The notes beneath the pieces were generated by a model. That model did no database searches and was not told the origin of the DNA. It saw nothing but the letters and a program-made list of their open reading frames with translations. This document shows positions 17,337 through 30,500 of a stretch of 42,362 nucleotides of DNA, piece by piece (position 1 is the stretch's first letter; the number at the start of each line of letters is the position of its first letter). The translations under genes were made by a program, and so were the position numbers. The DNA is from Methylomonas koyamae. GTDB taxonomy: Bacteria; Pseudomonadota; Gammaproteobacteria; Methylococcales; Methylomonadaceae. The stretch covers positions 1 to 42,362 of the forward strand of contig NZ_LUUK01000168.1 in the NCBI RefSeq assembly GCF_001644025.1. Direction: 5' to 3'.

Positions 17337-18494
17337 TTAACCGATTCGCGGCCGGCTTTCCCGAGCAACGCCCAGATAAGCCGCCAGCAAGGCCAGACAG
17401 CAGATCAGCGCGGCGATGATGTAAACCAGACGCCCGCCCAGCAACGCCCAGAAGTAACCGCTGTACAAACTACCCAACATGCCGCCGACTCCGAAACTGA
17501 CACTGCTGTACAAGGCCTGGCCCTTGGCCTGATGGGTTTCGCCGAAATATTGAAATAGCAACTGCATCGCCACGACATGGGCCACGCCGAAGGTCGCGGC
17601 ATGCAACAGTTGCGCGACAACGGTCAGCGCCAGCGAGTCGACCGCGTCGGCAATCAGCATCCAGCGCACCACGCTCAGTACGATGGACGCCAGCAACAGG
17701 CCGCGTGGTCCCATCCATTTCAGCAAGGGCCGCATCGCGACGAAGATTAACACTTCGGCGGCGACGCCGGACGCCCACAGCAGACCGGTCGCGCTGGCCG
17801 AATAACCGTGTTGCTGCAAATACACGGAATAGAATACGTAATACGGCCCGTGCGCGGCCTGCAGCAACAGATAGACCAGCAAAAATGCCAACACCTCCGG
17901 CCGGCGCAGCACCCGCCACAAACCGGCATCGCCGCTGCGACTCGCGTGACGCGGCGCCGCTTCCGGCGTGATCAGCGCGGTCAACCAATTCAGAATCATC
18001 AAGCCGGCAATGATGAGCGGCAAATAAGCGATACTGAAAGCGTCGACAAACCGGCCTATGCCCAACACTGCCGTGATGAACCCGATCGACCCCCACAGCC
18101 GAATCCGGCTGTAACGTTGCGGCTCGGCTTTCAAATGAAACAAGGTCGCGGCTTCGAACTGCGGCAGTGTCGCGTTCCAAAAAAAACTGAACAATATCGT
18201 GACCGCCGCATACCAACGAAAGTCGCTACGATAGGCAAACGCCGCGAAACTGACTACCGCCAGCAGCGAGGTCAGCCGAATCAGGCCCAGATTGCGGCCG
18301 GTTTTGTCGGCCAACCAGCCCCAGCAATTGGGCGCGACGATCTTAGTCGCGACCATCAGCGCGGTCAGCTCGCCGATCTGATCGGCGGCAAACCCGACCT
18401 GCCGCAAATACAGACTCCAGAACGGCAGGAACGAACCCAGCGTCGCGAAATAAAAGAAGTAAAAGCTCGATAAACGCCAGTAAGGAACGGGCAT
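17337..18494 (-). CDS. MFS transporter (HcaT/PPP-like)
   Basis: A 385-residue protein with about twelve hydrophobic segments starting YWRLSSFYFFYFATLGSFLPFWSLYLRQ, typical of the 3-phenylpropionate-permease-like (MFS_1-like) group. These are often annotated as nucleoside or phenylpropionate transporters, but substrates are mostly unproven. The start abuts the aroC stop. The prmB-aroC-MFS order is conserved in Pseudomonas and relatives, so the neighbours do not imply aromatic transport. Confidence 0.85.
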   Translation of the reverse strand: MPVPYWRLSSFYFFYFATLGSFLPFWSLYLRQVGFAADQIGELTALMVATKIVAPNCWGWLADKTGRNLGLIRLTSLLAVVSFAAFAYRSDFRWYAAVTILFSFFWNATLPQFEAATLFHLKAEPQRYSRIRLWGSIGFITAVLGIGRFVDAFSIAYLPLIIAGLMILNWLTALITPEAAPRHASRSGDAGLWRVLRRPEVLAFLLVYLLLQAAHGPYYVFYSVYLQQHGYSASATGLLWASGVAAEVLIFVAMRPLLKWMGPRGLLLASIVLSVVRWMLIADAVDSLALTVVAQLLHAATFGVAHVVAMQLLFQYFGETHQAKGQALYSSVSFGVGGMLGSLYSGYFWALLGGRLVYIIAALICCLALLAAYLGVARESRPRIG

Positions 18495-19583
18495 TTAACG
18501 TAGGATCGGCAATCCGCAATCGACGTGCAGGTTTTGAGCGCGGTGGCGCAACAGATGATCCATCAGCACCAGCGCCACCATCGCCTCGGCGATCGGCGTG
18601 GCTCGAATACCGACGCAAGGGTCGTGACGGCCTTCGGTAACCACCTCTATCGGCTCGCCCTTGCTATTGATGCTACGGCCGGGCAAGCGCAGACTGGACG
18701 TCGGTTTCAACGCAATCCGCGCGACGATGTCCTGCCCGGTGGAAATGCCGCCCAAGATGCCGCCGGCGTGGTTGCTCAAGAAACCGTCCGGGGTGATTTC
18801 GTCGCGAAATTGCGTGCCCTTGGTAGCGATGCACGCGAAGCCGTCGCCGATTTCCACGCCTTTCACGGCATTGATACTCATCAGAGCATAAGCCAGTTCG
18901 GCATCCAGGCGGTCGAAAATCGGCTCGCCCAAGCCCGGCGGCACGTTGCTGGCGACGACCTCGATCTTGGCGCCGATAGATTCGCCTTCCTTGCGCAAGG
19001 CATCCATGTAACGCTCCATCTCGGCAACCTTGCCGGCGTCGGGACAGAAAAACGGATTGTTGGGGATTTCCTGCCAATCGAAGGCTTCGATCTTGATCGG
19101 CCCCAATTGCGACAAATAACCGCGCACCTGCACGCCGTGCTGCTGCAGCAAATATTTCTTAGCGATCGCCCCGGCCGCGACCCGCATCGCGGTTTCCCGC
19201 GCCGACGAACGGCCGCCGCCGCGATAATCGCGAAAACCGTATTTATGGTGGTAGGTGTAATCGGCGTGGCCGGGTCGGAAACTGTCGGCGATTTTGCCGT
19301 AGTCCTTGGAACGCTGGTCGGTGTTCTCGATCAACAAGCCGATCGGACAGCCGGTGGTTTTGCCTTCGAACACGCCGGACAGAATCCTGACCTCGTCGGC
19401 TTCGCGGCGCTGGGTGGTGTGGCGCGACGTGCCGGGCTTGCGGCGATCCAGATCGAATTGCAAATCGGCTTCGCAAAGTTCCAATCCCGGCGGGCAGCCG
19501 TCGACGATCGCGCCGAGCGCCGGGCCATGGCTTTCGCCGAAGGTGGTGACGGTAAACAGTTTACCTATGGTATTTCCGGACAT
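18495..19583 (-). CDS. aroC: Chorismate synthase AroC
   Basis: A 362-residue enzyme (E. coli 361) converting EPSP to chorismate with reduced FMN, the last shikimate step. Signatures: [18 protein letters not shown] near the N terminus, [30 protein letters not shown], and the C-terminal [18 protein letters not shown]. It follows prmB by 3 nt and abuts the MFS gene. Confidence 0.97.
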   Translation of the reverse strand: MSGNTIGKLFTVTTFGESHGPALGAIVDGCPPGLELCEADLQFDLDRRKPGTSRHTTQRREADEVRILSGVFEGKTTGCPIGLLIENTDQRSKDYGKIADSFRPGHADYTYHHKYGFRDYRGGGRSSARETAMRVAAGAIAKKYLLQQHGVQVRGYLSQLGPIKIEAFDWQEIPNNPFFCPDAGKVAEMERYMDALRKEGESIGAKIEVVASNVPPGLGEPIFDRLDAELAYALMSINAVKGVEIGDGFACIATKGTQFRDEITPDGFLSNHAGGILGGISTGQDIVARIALKPTSSLRLPGRSINSKGEPIEVVTEGRHDPCVGIRATPIAEAMVALVLMDHLLRHRAQNLHVDCGLPILR

Positions 19584-19586
19584 GAT

Positions 19587-20537
19587 CTACAAAGCGCTAG
19601 CAAAAAGAGTGTGGTGGGCCGCGACCTGTTGGGCGGTCAACAGAAATACGCCGTCGCCACCGCGTTCGAATTCCAGCCAATGGAAGGCCACGTTGGGAAA
19701 CATCGCCTGCAAGGTCTCGGCGCTGCTGCCGACCTCGACCACCAAGATGCCCTGCTCCGCCAAATACTGGTTGGCGTCGGCCAGAATGCGAATCACCAGA
19801 TCCAACCCGGTCTCGCCGCCCTTGAAGCCCATGGCCGGCTCGGCGTGAAACTCGGCCGGCAGGCTTTGCCACTCGGCCAACGCCACGTAAGGCGGATTGC
19901 TGACAATGATGTCGTAGGGTTTGACCGGCAGTTGTTCGAACAGATCGGATTGGAAAAGCTCGACTTGTTCGGTTAACTCGTGTTTCTCGACGTTGATTTG
20001 AGCGACCGCCAACGCATCTTCCGACAAATCCAGCGCATCGATACGCGCTTCCGGAAAGGCGTAGCCGCATGCGATCGCGATGCAGCCGCTACCGGTGCAC
20101 AGGTCCAGCACATTGAACACCTCGGATTCGTCGACCCAGGGTTCGAAGCGCTCGGCGATCAATTCGGCGATCGGCGAGCGCGGCACCAACACCCGCTCAT
20201 CGACGTAAAACGACAAGCCGGCGAAAATCGCTTCATGGGTCAGGTAGGCCGAAGGCTTGCGCTCGACGATGCGGCGCTCGATCAGATTCAAGACTTCCTG
20301 GCGCTCGGACATCGTCAACACGCTGTTCAGATAGGCCTCGGCCAAATCGTAGGGCTGATGCAAGGTATGCAATACGATGGCCGCCGCTTCGTCCAGCGGG
20401 GCCGCGGTACCGTGCCCCAGAAAGATTCCGTGCTCGGCGAAACGGCTGGCACCCCAGCGAATATAGTCTCTGATGGTGGTCAGGCTTGTGATAACATCCG
20501 GCGATGTTGGATTCATAGACGATTGGTGATTAAACAT
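19587..20537 (-). CDS. prmB: Ribosomal protein L3 glutamine methyltransferase PrmB
   Basis: A 316-residue SAM-dependent methyltransferase. The N-terminal helical domain (TIRDYIRWGASRF), the class I SAM motif VLDLCTGSGCIAIA and the NPPYV motif that binds the Gln substrate identify the HemK/PrmB group; the start and LVPRSPIAELI fit PrmB, which modifies ribosomal protein L3, better than PrmC. First gene of the minus-strand run, divergent from the HDOD gene with about 50 bp between. An internal ATG at 20516 is an alternative start. Confidence 0.9.
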   Translation of the reverse strand: MFNHQSSMNPTSPDVITSLTTIRDYIRWGASRFAEHGIFLGHGTAAPLDEAAAIVLHTLHQPYDLAEAYLNSVLTMSERQEVLNLIERRIVERKPSAYLTHEAIFAGLSFYVDERVLVPRSPIAELIAERFEPWVDESEVFNVLDLCTGSGCIAIACGYAFPEARIDALDLSEDALAVAQINVEKHELTEQVELFQSDLFEQLPVKPYDIIVSNPPYVALAEWQSLPAEFHAEPAMGFKGGETGLDLVIRILADANQYLAEQGILVVEVGSSAETLQAMFPNVAFHWLEFERGGDGVFLLTAQQVAAHHTLFASAL

Positions 20538-20589
20538 AAGCGGCGGATTTTAAACCAATCCCCCGTGCTTGTCCGAATTAAGCGACACA

Positions 20590-21468
20590 ATGACCGAGGC
20601 CATATCTCCCCCGCTAAACAGCAAACTGGCGAAAAACCGCTTGTACCAGGATTGCTTCAAATACATGCAATCCGACTCCCTGGCTTTACCGACCATTCCC
20701 GACGTCTCGGTGAAAATCCGTCGGGCGATCAACGAACCCAGTGCCAATAGCAATAAAATCGCTCGCGTCGTACAGATCGATCCAAGCATCACCGCGCGCT
20801 TGATCAAGATCTCCAACAGTCCGCTATACAGGGGACGCCGCCGAATCGAAAGCTGCCCGGAAGCCTTGACCCGGCTCGGCCTGAAAGCCGCCCAGGACAT
20901 CATCACCGCGTTCGCGCTGAAGGCGGTGTTCAATGCCAAATCGCCGGTGATACGCCGCAAGATGCAGGAACTCTGGTCGCATAGCAGCTATGTCGCGGCG
21001 ATCAGTGCGGTACTGGCGCACAAGACGCCGGGCTTCGACCCGGACCGCGCCATGTTGGCGGGCCTGATTCACGACATCGGCGTCGTACCGATATTGGCTT
21101 ACGCCGACCGCCAACCCGACATTCTGACCAACCCCGACGACTTGGCCGAAGCGGTGCGGGAACTGCGCGCGCCGATCGGCGTGCAGATCGTTCGCAAATG
21201 GGACTTTCCCAGCGATTTCGAGGATGTCATCATTCAGGCCGAAAACTGGTACCGCGACGGCGGCGCCCAGGCCAGCTATTGCGATATCGTGATGATCTCG
21301 CAATTGCATAGCTTCATCGGCAAGGTCGACATCAAGAAAATGCCCAAAATGGACGACTTGCCGGCCTATAAAAAAATCGCCGCCGGCAATCTGGACGCCG
21401 ATCTGAGCATCAACGTGCTGGATCAGGCCAAGGATGAAATCGAACACATACGCCAGATGCTCAGTTAA
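20590..21468 (+). CDS. HDOD domain signalling protein
   Basis: A 292-residue protein. The HDOD domain covers most of it: LPTIPDVSVKIRRAI at the start, IDPSITARLIKISNSPLY, and an HD-like site with LIHDIG at about residue 162 plus a His in LWSHSSYVA. HDOD proteins are usually regulatory in motility, stress or second-messenger circuits; only some retain phosphohydrolase activity. No partner GGDEF, EAL or receiver domain is attached. The ATG at 20590 is chosen; an in-frame TTG at 20569 would add seven residues, and neither has a strong ribosome-binding site. Stand-alone HDOD proteins give no clue to the pathway. Confidence 0.85.
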   Translation: MTEAISPPLNSKLAKNRLYQDCFKYMQSDSLALPTIPDVSVKIRRAINEPSANSNKIARVVQIDPSITARLIKISNSPLYRGRRRIESCPEALTRLGLKAAQDIITAFALKAVFNAKSPVIRRKMQELWSHSSYVAAISAVLAHKTPGFDPDRAMLAGLIHDIGVVPILAYADRQPDILTNPDDLAEAVRELRAPIGVQIVRKWDFPSDFEDVIIQAENWYRDGGAQASYCDIVMISQLHSFIGKVDIKKMPKMDDLPAYKKIAAGNLDADLSINVLDQAKDEIEHIRQMLS

Positions 21469-21499
21469 TCCACCCTACCGACACCCAAGGAGTCCGCCG

Positions 21500-21844
21500 A
21501 TGAAAACCCCGATTCTGTCTTTCAGCTTTTGCGCCCTGCTGTTCGCGGGCCCCGCCACGGCCGGCACCTTGTCCGGCGGCGCTTGGCAACCCGCCGGCTG
21601 CGGCGTCAAACCCGACGCGCCGGTCATCGACGACAGCGACGTGGATACTTTCAATAAAAGTATCGCCGCAATCAACGCTTGGCAGCAAAAATCCCGCGAT
21701 TATTTCGAATGCCTGATCAAGGAAGCCAATACCGACAATGCCATCATCGCCGAATCGGCCAACCAGGCTCAGGCCAAGTATCGGGAAGCCGTCGAAAAAA
21801 TCGGCGCGGAAGCCGACGCCGCCAAAAAGAAACTGGATAAATAA
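21500..21844 (+). CDS. Small exported protein, helical
   Basis: A 114-residue protein with a clear signal peptide (MKTPILSFSFCALLFAGPATA, cleavage about residue 21). The mature part has Cys in QPAGCGVKP and in YFECLIKEA, possibly a disulfide, and an Ala/Lys/Glu-rich helical C terminus ending in KKKLDK. AAGGAG lies 8 nt before the ATG, which selects this start over an in-frame upstream start overlapping the HDOD gene. I do not recognise the family. It lies between the HDOD gene and a lipoprotein gene on the same strand. Confidence 0.75.
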   Translation: MKTPILSFSFCALLFAGPATAGTLSGGAWQPAGCGVKPDAPVIDDSDVDTFNKSIAAINAWQQKSRDYFECLIKEANTDNAIIAESANQAQAKYREAVEKIGAEADAAKKKLDK

Positions 21845-21889
21845 TTTTCGAAGCGCCGATCGGCAAAACACCACTTATAAACTCGCCCC

Positions 21890-23137
21890 ATGAACCGACT
21901 CGATTGCATCCCCCTACTACTAACGATGGCGCTGGTAACGACCGGCTGCTCCAGCATCGGCAAAGGCATCACCGAAGCGATATTGGAAAAGCAGGATCAG
22001 GAAGATACCCGGGTCTGCGAAATCAAGGGCGACAAATTCAACGGCATTAAACCGCAACTCGAAGTCCCCAAGCGGACGATGAAGGTTTTGATGGTGCATG
22101 GCGTCGGCAATCATTTGCCCGGTTATTCGACGCAGTTCATGGAAAAGCTGACCAAGGAATTGGACCTGACCGTCACCAGTAAAAACGTCAAAAATATCCA
22201 ATTGGCGGATACGGCGGTACCGGAAAAGCCGTTGGGCAATTTGCGTATCAACCGCTATCTGGACGCCAGCCAAACTCAAGAATTACTATTTTACGAGCTG
22301 ACCTGGTCGGAAATCACCGCCAAGGAAAAAGAAGTGTTGTCCTACGACAACTCCGGCGAACAGTCGTTTCGGCGCGCGGAAGTCAACGATCTGCTGAAAA
22401 AATTCTCCAACGACACCGGCCCGGACCCGATCATTTATCTGGGCGAGAAACGCGAAGACATCCTGTCGGCCTTCGCTCAGTCGTTTTGCTGGATGATACA
22501 GGGCGACTGGAACAGTTTGCCGGATGAAGTGCGCCAAGTTTGCACCACCAAGAACGTCACGCCGTTTTACAACGATAGCTATGCCTTCGTCTCGCACAGC
22601 CTGGGCAGCCGAATTACGATAGACGGCCTGCAGAAAATCGCCGCCAAGCTGGGCAACGGCGAAACCGCCAGCTATTACACGGCACTAACCAATATTCTTA
22701 AAAATAAGGAAATTCCGATCTACATGATGTCCAACCAATTGCCGATGCTGCAATTGGGACGCTCGTTGCCCGAAGTCGCCAATCAATCGGCCGCTTATTG
22801 TCGAGCCGACGGCGCCAAATACGCCGAGCGCATCATGGCCAAAACCTCGATCATTGCCTTCAGCGACCCCAACGACCTACTCAGCTACGCGATCCCGCAC
22901 GACTTCGCCAACAAATATTTGGATTCGCGTCTGTGCGTCAACGTCACCAACATCAATATCAACGTGGCCCGGGTCTACGACGCCTTCGGGCTCGGCAAAC
23001 TGGCCAACCCGATGGATGCGCACGTCGGCTACGATACCGATGACCGAGTCATCGCACTGATCGCCAAGGGCATCGACAATCCCCATACCGCCGAAACCGT
23101 CAAGCAACGCTGCCGCTGGACTCAGACTATCGACTAA
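21890..23137 (+). CDS. Lipoprotein with alpha/beta-hydrolase-like motifs
   Basis: A 415-residue protein whose first 20 residues form a lipoprotein signal (LLLTMALVTTGC, lipid-anchored Cys20). The stretch MKVLMVHGVGNH near residue 62 looks like the first strand and oxyanion region of an alpha/beta hydrolase. SHSLGS with candidate nucleophile Ser237 replaces the usual G-x-S-x-G by S-x-S-x-G. A following IIAFSDPNDLLSY could carry the acidic residue. No specific family recognised; an esterase-like activity at the outer membrane is possible but unproven. It is 45 bp downstream of the small exported protein. Confidence 0.72.
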   Translation: MNRLDCIPLLLTMALVTTGCSSIGKGITEAILEKQDQEDTRVCEIKGDKFNGIKPQLEVPKRTMKVLMVHGVGNHLPGYSTQFMEKLTKELDLTVTSKNVKNIQLADTAVPEKPLGNLRINRYLDASQTQELLFYELTWSEITAKEKEVLSYDNSGEQSFRRAEVNDLLKKFSNDTGPDPIIYLGEKREDILSAFAQSFCWMIQGDWNSLPDEVRQVCTTKNVTPFYNDSYAFVSHSLGSRITIDGLQKIAAKLGNGETASYYTALTNILKNKEIPIYMMSNQLPMLQLGRSLPEVANQSAAYCRADGAKYAERIMAKTSIIAFSDPNDLLSYAIPHDFANKYLDSRLCVNVTNININVARVYDAFGLGKLANPMDAHVGYDTDDRVIALIAKGIDNPHTAETVKQRCRWTQTID

Positions 23138-23493
23138 CATCCGGCGGTTTTTCAGAAGTCCTAGAACTTGCGACGTTACGGCGAGAAAACGGCTCCACAG
23201 CCACTGTAGTGGCTTTCAATCCAGGCCGCGCCACGTTAATCGGCCATATTCGCGCGCATGTTTCGGAGACCTGTTGACGGACTTCCGAGATTTTTCGGCT
23301 ACAGTTAGATGCCGGTTATCGTTGTTGCGGGAACGCCGCGTGCTTTCTCGAAGACAACGATAGGTTTTCACCTCAACTTGTTAAATCCGATGACACTGCG
23401 GGCAAAACCCTATTCGGCGGCAATGTTTGCCGCTTTCGTTTTCGTCTGCGGACTACTGCCGCGTTTGAGCTACGTATACTCGATGGAAATCGA
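23138..23493. other. Non-coding block with palindrome and inverted repeats
   Basis: About 356 bp between two convergent genes. It contains AGCCACTGTAGTGGCT (23199-23214, a tight hairpin) and a 7-bp inverted repeat GAAGTCC/GGACTTC (23155-23161 and 23279-23285) enclosing it. A 71-codon open frame at 23309-23524 has no support. It resembles a small decayed mobile element but no transposase remnant is readable. Confidence 0.45.
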
Positions 23494-24294
23494 CTACCCG
23501 TTTCGAGCCGACGCCGGCAAATAATCGCGGGTAAACAGCAAGTATTCCGCCCAGTTTGACTCAATAAAACCATAAGGCTGCAGAGCTCGCCGAATCGCCT
23601 CCGTACAACCGGGACGGAATCTATCGTGTACTTCTATGGCGAGCATTCCAACCCGGTCTATCCAATCGTCAACACCATCCTTGAAAACTTCATACTCACT
23701 CCCCTCAATGTCTATCTTCAGTAAATCGATTCTAGCGTATGAATATTCTTCCAATATATCTTTCACACCCAACGCGCTTATCGACCGACCATCCGACACA
23801 GATTGCTCAGATACCTGAAAAGCCCAGGATTCGGCCCCAGGATTTGTGACGAAAATATCGGTTTTTTTAGACCAAAGCCCCTTCAAAACTGCCTTGACAT
23901 TAGGATAGTCCGCAGTATTTCTCCGTAATAGTTCGAAATTTTGCCGGTCAATCTCCAACGCCAATATTTCCGCCCGAGGAAACCGATGTGCAAACACGAC
24001 GCTAGCCAATCCAATGTTGGCACCAGCATCGACGATCACTCGAGGTTCACCAAAAATGGGGAAATCAGCTTGAAGTTCCTTAAAAATCTGCATAAACACT
24101 TCCGGATCGGAAGTACCGGCCCGAAGAGTTATCGGTTTAGAAATACCTGGCACTTTAACAACAACTTCACTGTTCGCAGGTAAAGACCAAAGTGCTTTAC
24201 GCATGACCATCGCAATTTTCAGGCCGTGCCATATACCGAACCGCTCTCGCCAAGGCCGAGCCCAGTTGTAAAAATCCATGATCTTGCCGGACAT
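23494..24294 (-). CDS. FkbM family methyltransferase
   Basis: A 266-residue SAM-dependent methyltransferase. Motif I is VIVDAGANIGLASVVFA; ALEIDRQNFELL follows, and the FkbM-specific LLKIDIEGSEYEV (acidic metal/SAM-linked motif) is intact. FkbM enzymes O-methylate sugars, glycolipids or secondary metabolites; the substrate here is unknown. The gene is visibly more AT-rich than its neighbours, opposes the surrounding plus-strand genes and is bordered by non-coding gaps of 290-356 bp. These are signs of horizontal acquisition. No associated glycosyltransferase sits beside it. Confidence 0.85.
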   Translation of the reverse strand: MSGKIMDFYNWARPWRERFGIWHGLKIAMVMRKALWSLPANSEVVVKVPGISKPITLRAGTSDPEVFMQIFKELQADFPIFGEPRVIVDAGANIGLASVVFAHRFPRAEILALEIDRQNFELLRRNTADYPNVKAVLKGLWSKKTDIFVTNPGAESWAFQVSEQSVSDGRSISALGVKDILEEYSYARIDLLKIDIEGSEYEVFKDGVDDWIDRVGMLAIEVHDRFRPGCTEAIRRALQPYGFIESNWAEYLLFTRDYLPASARNG

Positions 24295-24522
24295 TAATCC
24301 CCCAAAGGTCGGATTTAAGCTTTGAAATACATCGTCAACGACCGAATCATAGCACTGCTATTCCATTGATAACCAATGTAGGTTTCGGAGTTCAACAAAC
24401 AGTCTATTCTGAGTCCGCTAATAAGCCACCCCGAAATCCGGATGACCAAACAAAAGACGTTCAAATGCGGGAAAACTTAGAATTTGCCATTATCCGGATC
24501 AAGGATAAATTACGCAGCCTTC

Positions 24523-24552
24523 TTTACCCAGACTCAGGCCACCCTTTATAGT
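24523..24552 (+). promoter_or_regulatory. Candidate uvrA promoter
   Basis: TTTACC (24523-24528) and TATAGT (24547-24552) are separated by 18 bp, matching sigma70 hexamers at four and five of six positions. Transcription would start near 24559, 27 nt before the uvrA ATG. The rest of the 24295-24585 gap shows no gene. Confidence 0.45.
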
Positions 24553-24558
24553 ATCGAG

Positions 24559-24575
24559 CTGTGTAAATTTTCACA
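24559..24575. promoter_or_regulatory. Candidate operator (LexA- or CRP-like palindrome) at uvrA
   Basis: TGTGTAAATTTTCACA (24560-24575) is a near-perfect inverted repeat. Extended by one base it reads CTGT-N8-TCAC, partly matching the gammaproteobacterial LexA box CTGT-N8-ACAG; it also resembles TGTGA-N6-TCACA of CRP-type regulators. It overlaps the predicted transcription start, where a repressor would act. Confidence 0.4.
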
Positions 24576-24585
24576 ATGCTCAGCA

Positions 24586-27402
<2,817 letters not shown>

Positions 27403-27549
27403 ACACGCCGTTCTCCCCTGATTCCCCGCGCCGGGCGGGAATCGGCAAACACCGCTCCGCGCGGTGCCAGAAGAAGCGCAACGCGGCCGCGGCCTTTATC
27501 AGTCTTGACGCCATACATTGTCCTCCCGCAGGTTGGCCTCTCCCAATAG

Positions 27550-30500
27550 TTACTCTTCGAGCGCGACTTCCTTGGGCATATTCCTATTAATCAGAAAATA
27601 CACCAACGGAATCACCACCAGCGAGAACAACGTGGATGCGATGATGCCGAAGATGAAGCTCCAGGCCAAGCCGGAAAAGATCGGGTCGAGCACGATCATC
27701 ACCGAGCCCAGCACGGCCGACGCGGCGGTCAGAAAGATCGGGTTCAAACGGGTGGCGCCGGCTTCGATAATGGCGTCGGCCAGACTGATGTCCGGGTTGC
27801 CCCGATAGATGTTCTCGATGAAGTCGATCAGAATGATGGAGTTGCGCACGACGATGCCGGCCAGCGCGATCATGCCTATCATCGCGGTGGCGGTGAAGTA
27901 CACCGGATCGGCGTATTGGCCGACGTCCGACGCAAACAGGTTGATGAACCAAAAGCCGGGCATGATGCCGATCACGGTCAACGGAATCGCTATCATCATG
28001 ATCAGCGGCACGCCCAGCGAGCCGGTTTGGCCGACCAACAGGATGTAGATCATCACCATCGCCGCCGCGAAGGCCAGGCCCAGGTCGCGGAACACGTCCA
28101 CGGTAATTTTCCATTCGCCCTCACCGGCCATTTCGGCACGATAACCGGGCGGCAGCGGTTTTTCTTCCAACTTGTCGCCCAAGTCCCACACCGCCTCGAC
28201 CGGACTGCGGCCGGCCATTTCGCCGAGCACGTAGGACACCCGCTCCAGGTTTTTATGGTAGATGGTCTGATCGCCGTGATCGTGCTCGAAGCGGCCGATT
28301 TCGCCCAGCCGCACCAGCTTGCCCTGCCCGGTTTTAACCGACAGCGCCAGCAAATCGGCCTCCGACGAACGGGCCGAACGCGGCAAGCGCAGCTCGATCA
28401 ACAGCGGCTGGCGCTCGCTGGCAATATGCAAGGTGCCGGCAACCCCACCGTCTACGGCCAATTTCAGACTGTTGGCGACTTGCTCGGTAGTGATGCCAAG
28501 CCACGCGGCCTTGTCCTGATCGAGCATGAAGTGCAAGCGGTCTTGCGGCGCTTCGACGTAATCGTCGACATCGACCACGCCTTCGGTTTGTTCCAATTCA
28601 GCCCGCACCCTGTTGGAAACCTTGATGATGTCCTGATAGCTCGCTTCCGGTGGACCGTAGAGCTCCGCGACCACACTAGACAATACCGGAGGCCCCGGCG
28701 GCATTTCGACGATCTTGATGTTGGCGCCGTATTGTCGTTCGATTTTGTCGATCTCGGGCCTCATTCTTAATGCAATCGCATGCGACTGTTGTTCGCGGCG
28801 AGTCTTATCGACGAATACCACGCGGATGTCGCCGACGTAAGCGCCTTGGCGCAAATAGTAATGCCGCACCAAACCGTTGAAATCCATCGGCGAGGCCAAA
28901 CCGACATAGCTTTGATAATTGGCGACCTCGTTGACGGTGGCCAGATAGCGTCCGACCGCCGCCGCGACTTCGTCGGTAGCTTCCAGCGACGAGCCGCGCG
29001 GCATGTCGATGACCATTTGCAGCTCGTTTTTATTGTCGAACGGCAAGAGTTTCAAAGGCACGACGCGGAACACCGCCATCAACGCCGACAACACGAAGGC
29101 AATGAATACGATCAGCAAAAACCCCTTGGCCTTGGCTTGATTGCCCAACAGCGGCCGCATGATGGCTTGATACAGCTTGAAGCCGCGCGTGTCGTGTAGT
29201 TTGAACTCGGGACCATGATCCTTGCCGTAATCGCCTTTCAGCAGTTTGTAGCTGGCCCAAGGTGTAACGGTAAAGGCGATCAGCAGCGACATCAGCATCG
29301 CGATCGGCACGTTGAAAGCCATCGGTGCCATGTACGGCCCCATCATGCCGGTGATGAAAAACATCGGCACGAAGGACATGATCACCGCAAAGGTGGCCAA
29401 TATCGTCGGCGGTCGGATTTCGTTGACCGCGGTCAGCAAGGCTTGCAGCGGCGGCTCCTTACGCATTTTGTAGTGGCGGTGGATGTTCTCGACATCGACG
29501 ATCGGGTCGTCGACCAACAAGCCCAAGGACAAGATCAACGCGAACAGCGTAACCCGATTGATGGTGTAGCCGAAGATCAGATCCAGCAACAGCGTTACCG
29601 CAAACGTCATCGGCACCGCCAACGACACGATTAGCGATTCCTTAAAACCCAAGGACAAGGCCAGCAACACGATGATGGTCAAAATCGCGATGCTCAAGTG
29701 CATCACCAGTTCGTTAACCTTATGGTTGGCGGTTTCGCCGTAGTTGCGGGTGACGTTGATTTGCACATCATCCGGTATCAGCGTGCCGTGTAATTGTTCG
29801 GTTAGCGCCAGTACTTGTTCGGCAACGGCTACCGCATTGGCGCCCTTGCGCTTGGCGATGGCGATGGTCGCCATTTGCCTTTCCTCGCCCGCCAGGGATG
29901 GTGGAAATGCGGCAGCGGGTCCGCCGCCGATTTGCACCTGTTGCCCGGAAGCATGTCCAACCGTTTCCGCTTCATGCGCCGCCGGACCAAAACCAATTCG
30001 GGTGTAGTAGTCGGTATCTTGCGGACCGTCGAGGATTTCGGCGACGTCACGCAGATAAACCAAACGGCCGCCGACGTTTTTCAACACCGTGGCGCCGACG
30101 GCTTCGAGGTTTTGATACTGTGGCCCCGCTTCCAGCAAGATGTCTTTTCCGGCTTGATTGAAATGACCGATTTGCAGATTGGCATTGCCTTGCGACAAGG
30201 CCTGCCGCAGCTCCGCCAAATCCAGACCGGCGGCTTGCAGCTTGGCGGGGTCGGGGTATACCGAAATCATCCTGGGCGCCGCGCCGACCACCCAACTTTT
30301 GCCGATGTCATCGATCGCGCGCAGGCGTTCGATCAATTCCTCGGCGATCCGGCGAACCGCCATGCTATCCTCGCTGCCCCTAGGGCTGGACAAGCTCAGC
30401 AGCACGATAGGCACGTCGTCGATTTCGACCGGCTTGACCACCCAATCGGTGACGCCCGGCGGGATGATGTCCAGATTGGCCTGCAACTTATCGTGAGTCT

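Noticed and set aside
18525-19976. Open frame of 483 codons on the plus strand across aroC and prmB
   Set aside because: Antisense to two well-identified genes and spans their junction; no recognisable domain or start signal.
23309-23524. Open frame of 71 codons with one hydrophobic stretch
   Set aside because: No ribosome-binding site, no family, and its end overlaps the methyltransferase gene on the other strand.
27428-27451. Hairpin GATTCCC...GGGAATC between uvrA and the RND operon
   Set aside because: Seven-bp stem with no T-run on either strand, so it does not qualify as a terminator; a factor-dependent end is possible but not visible.
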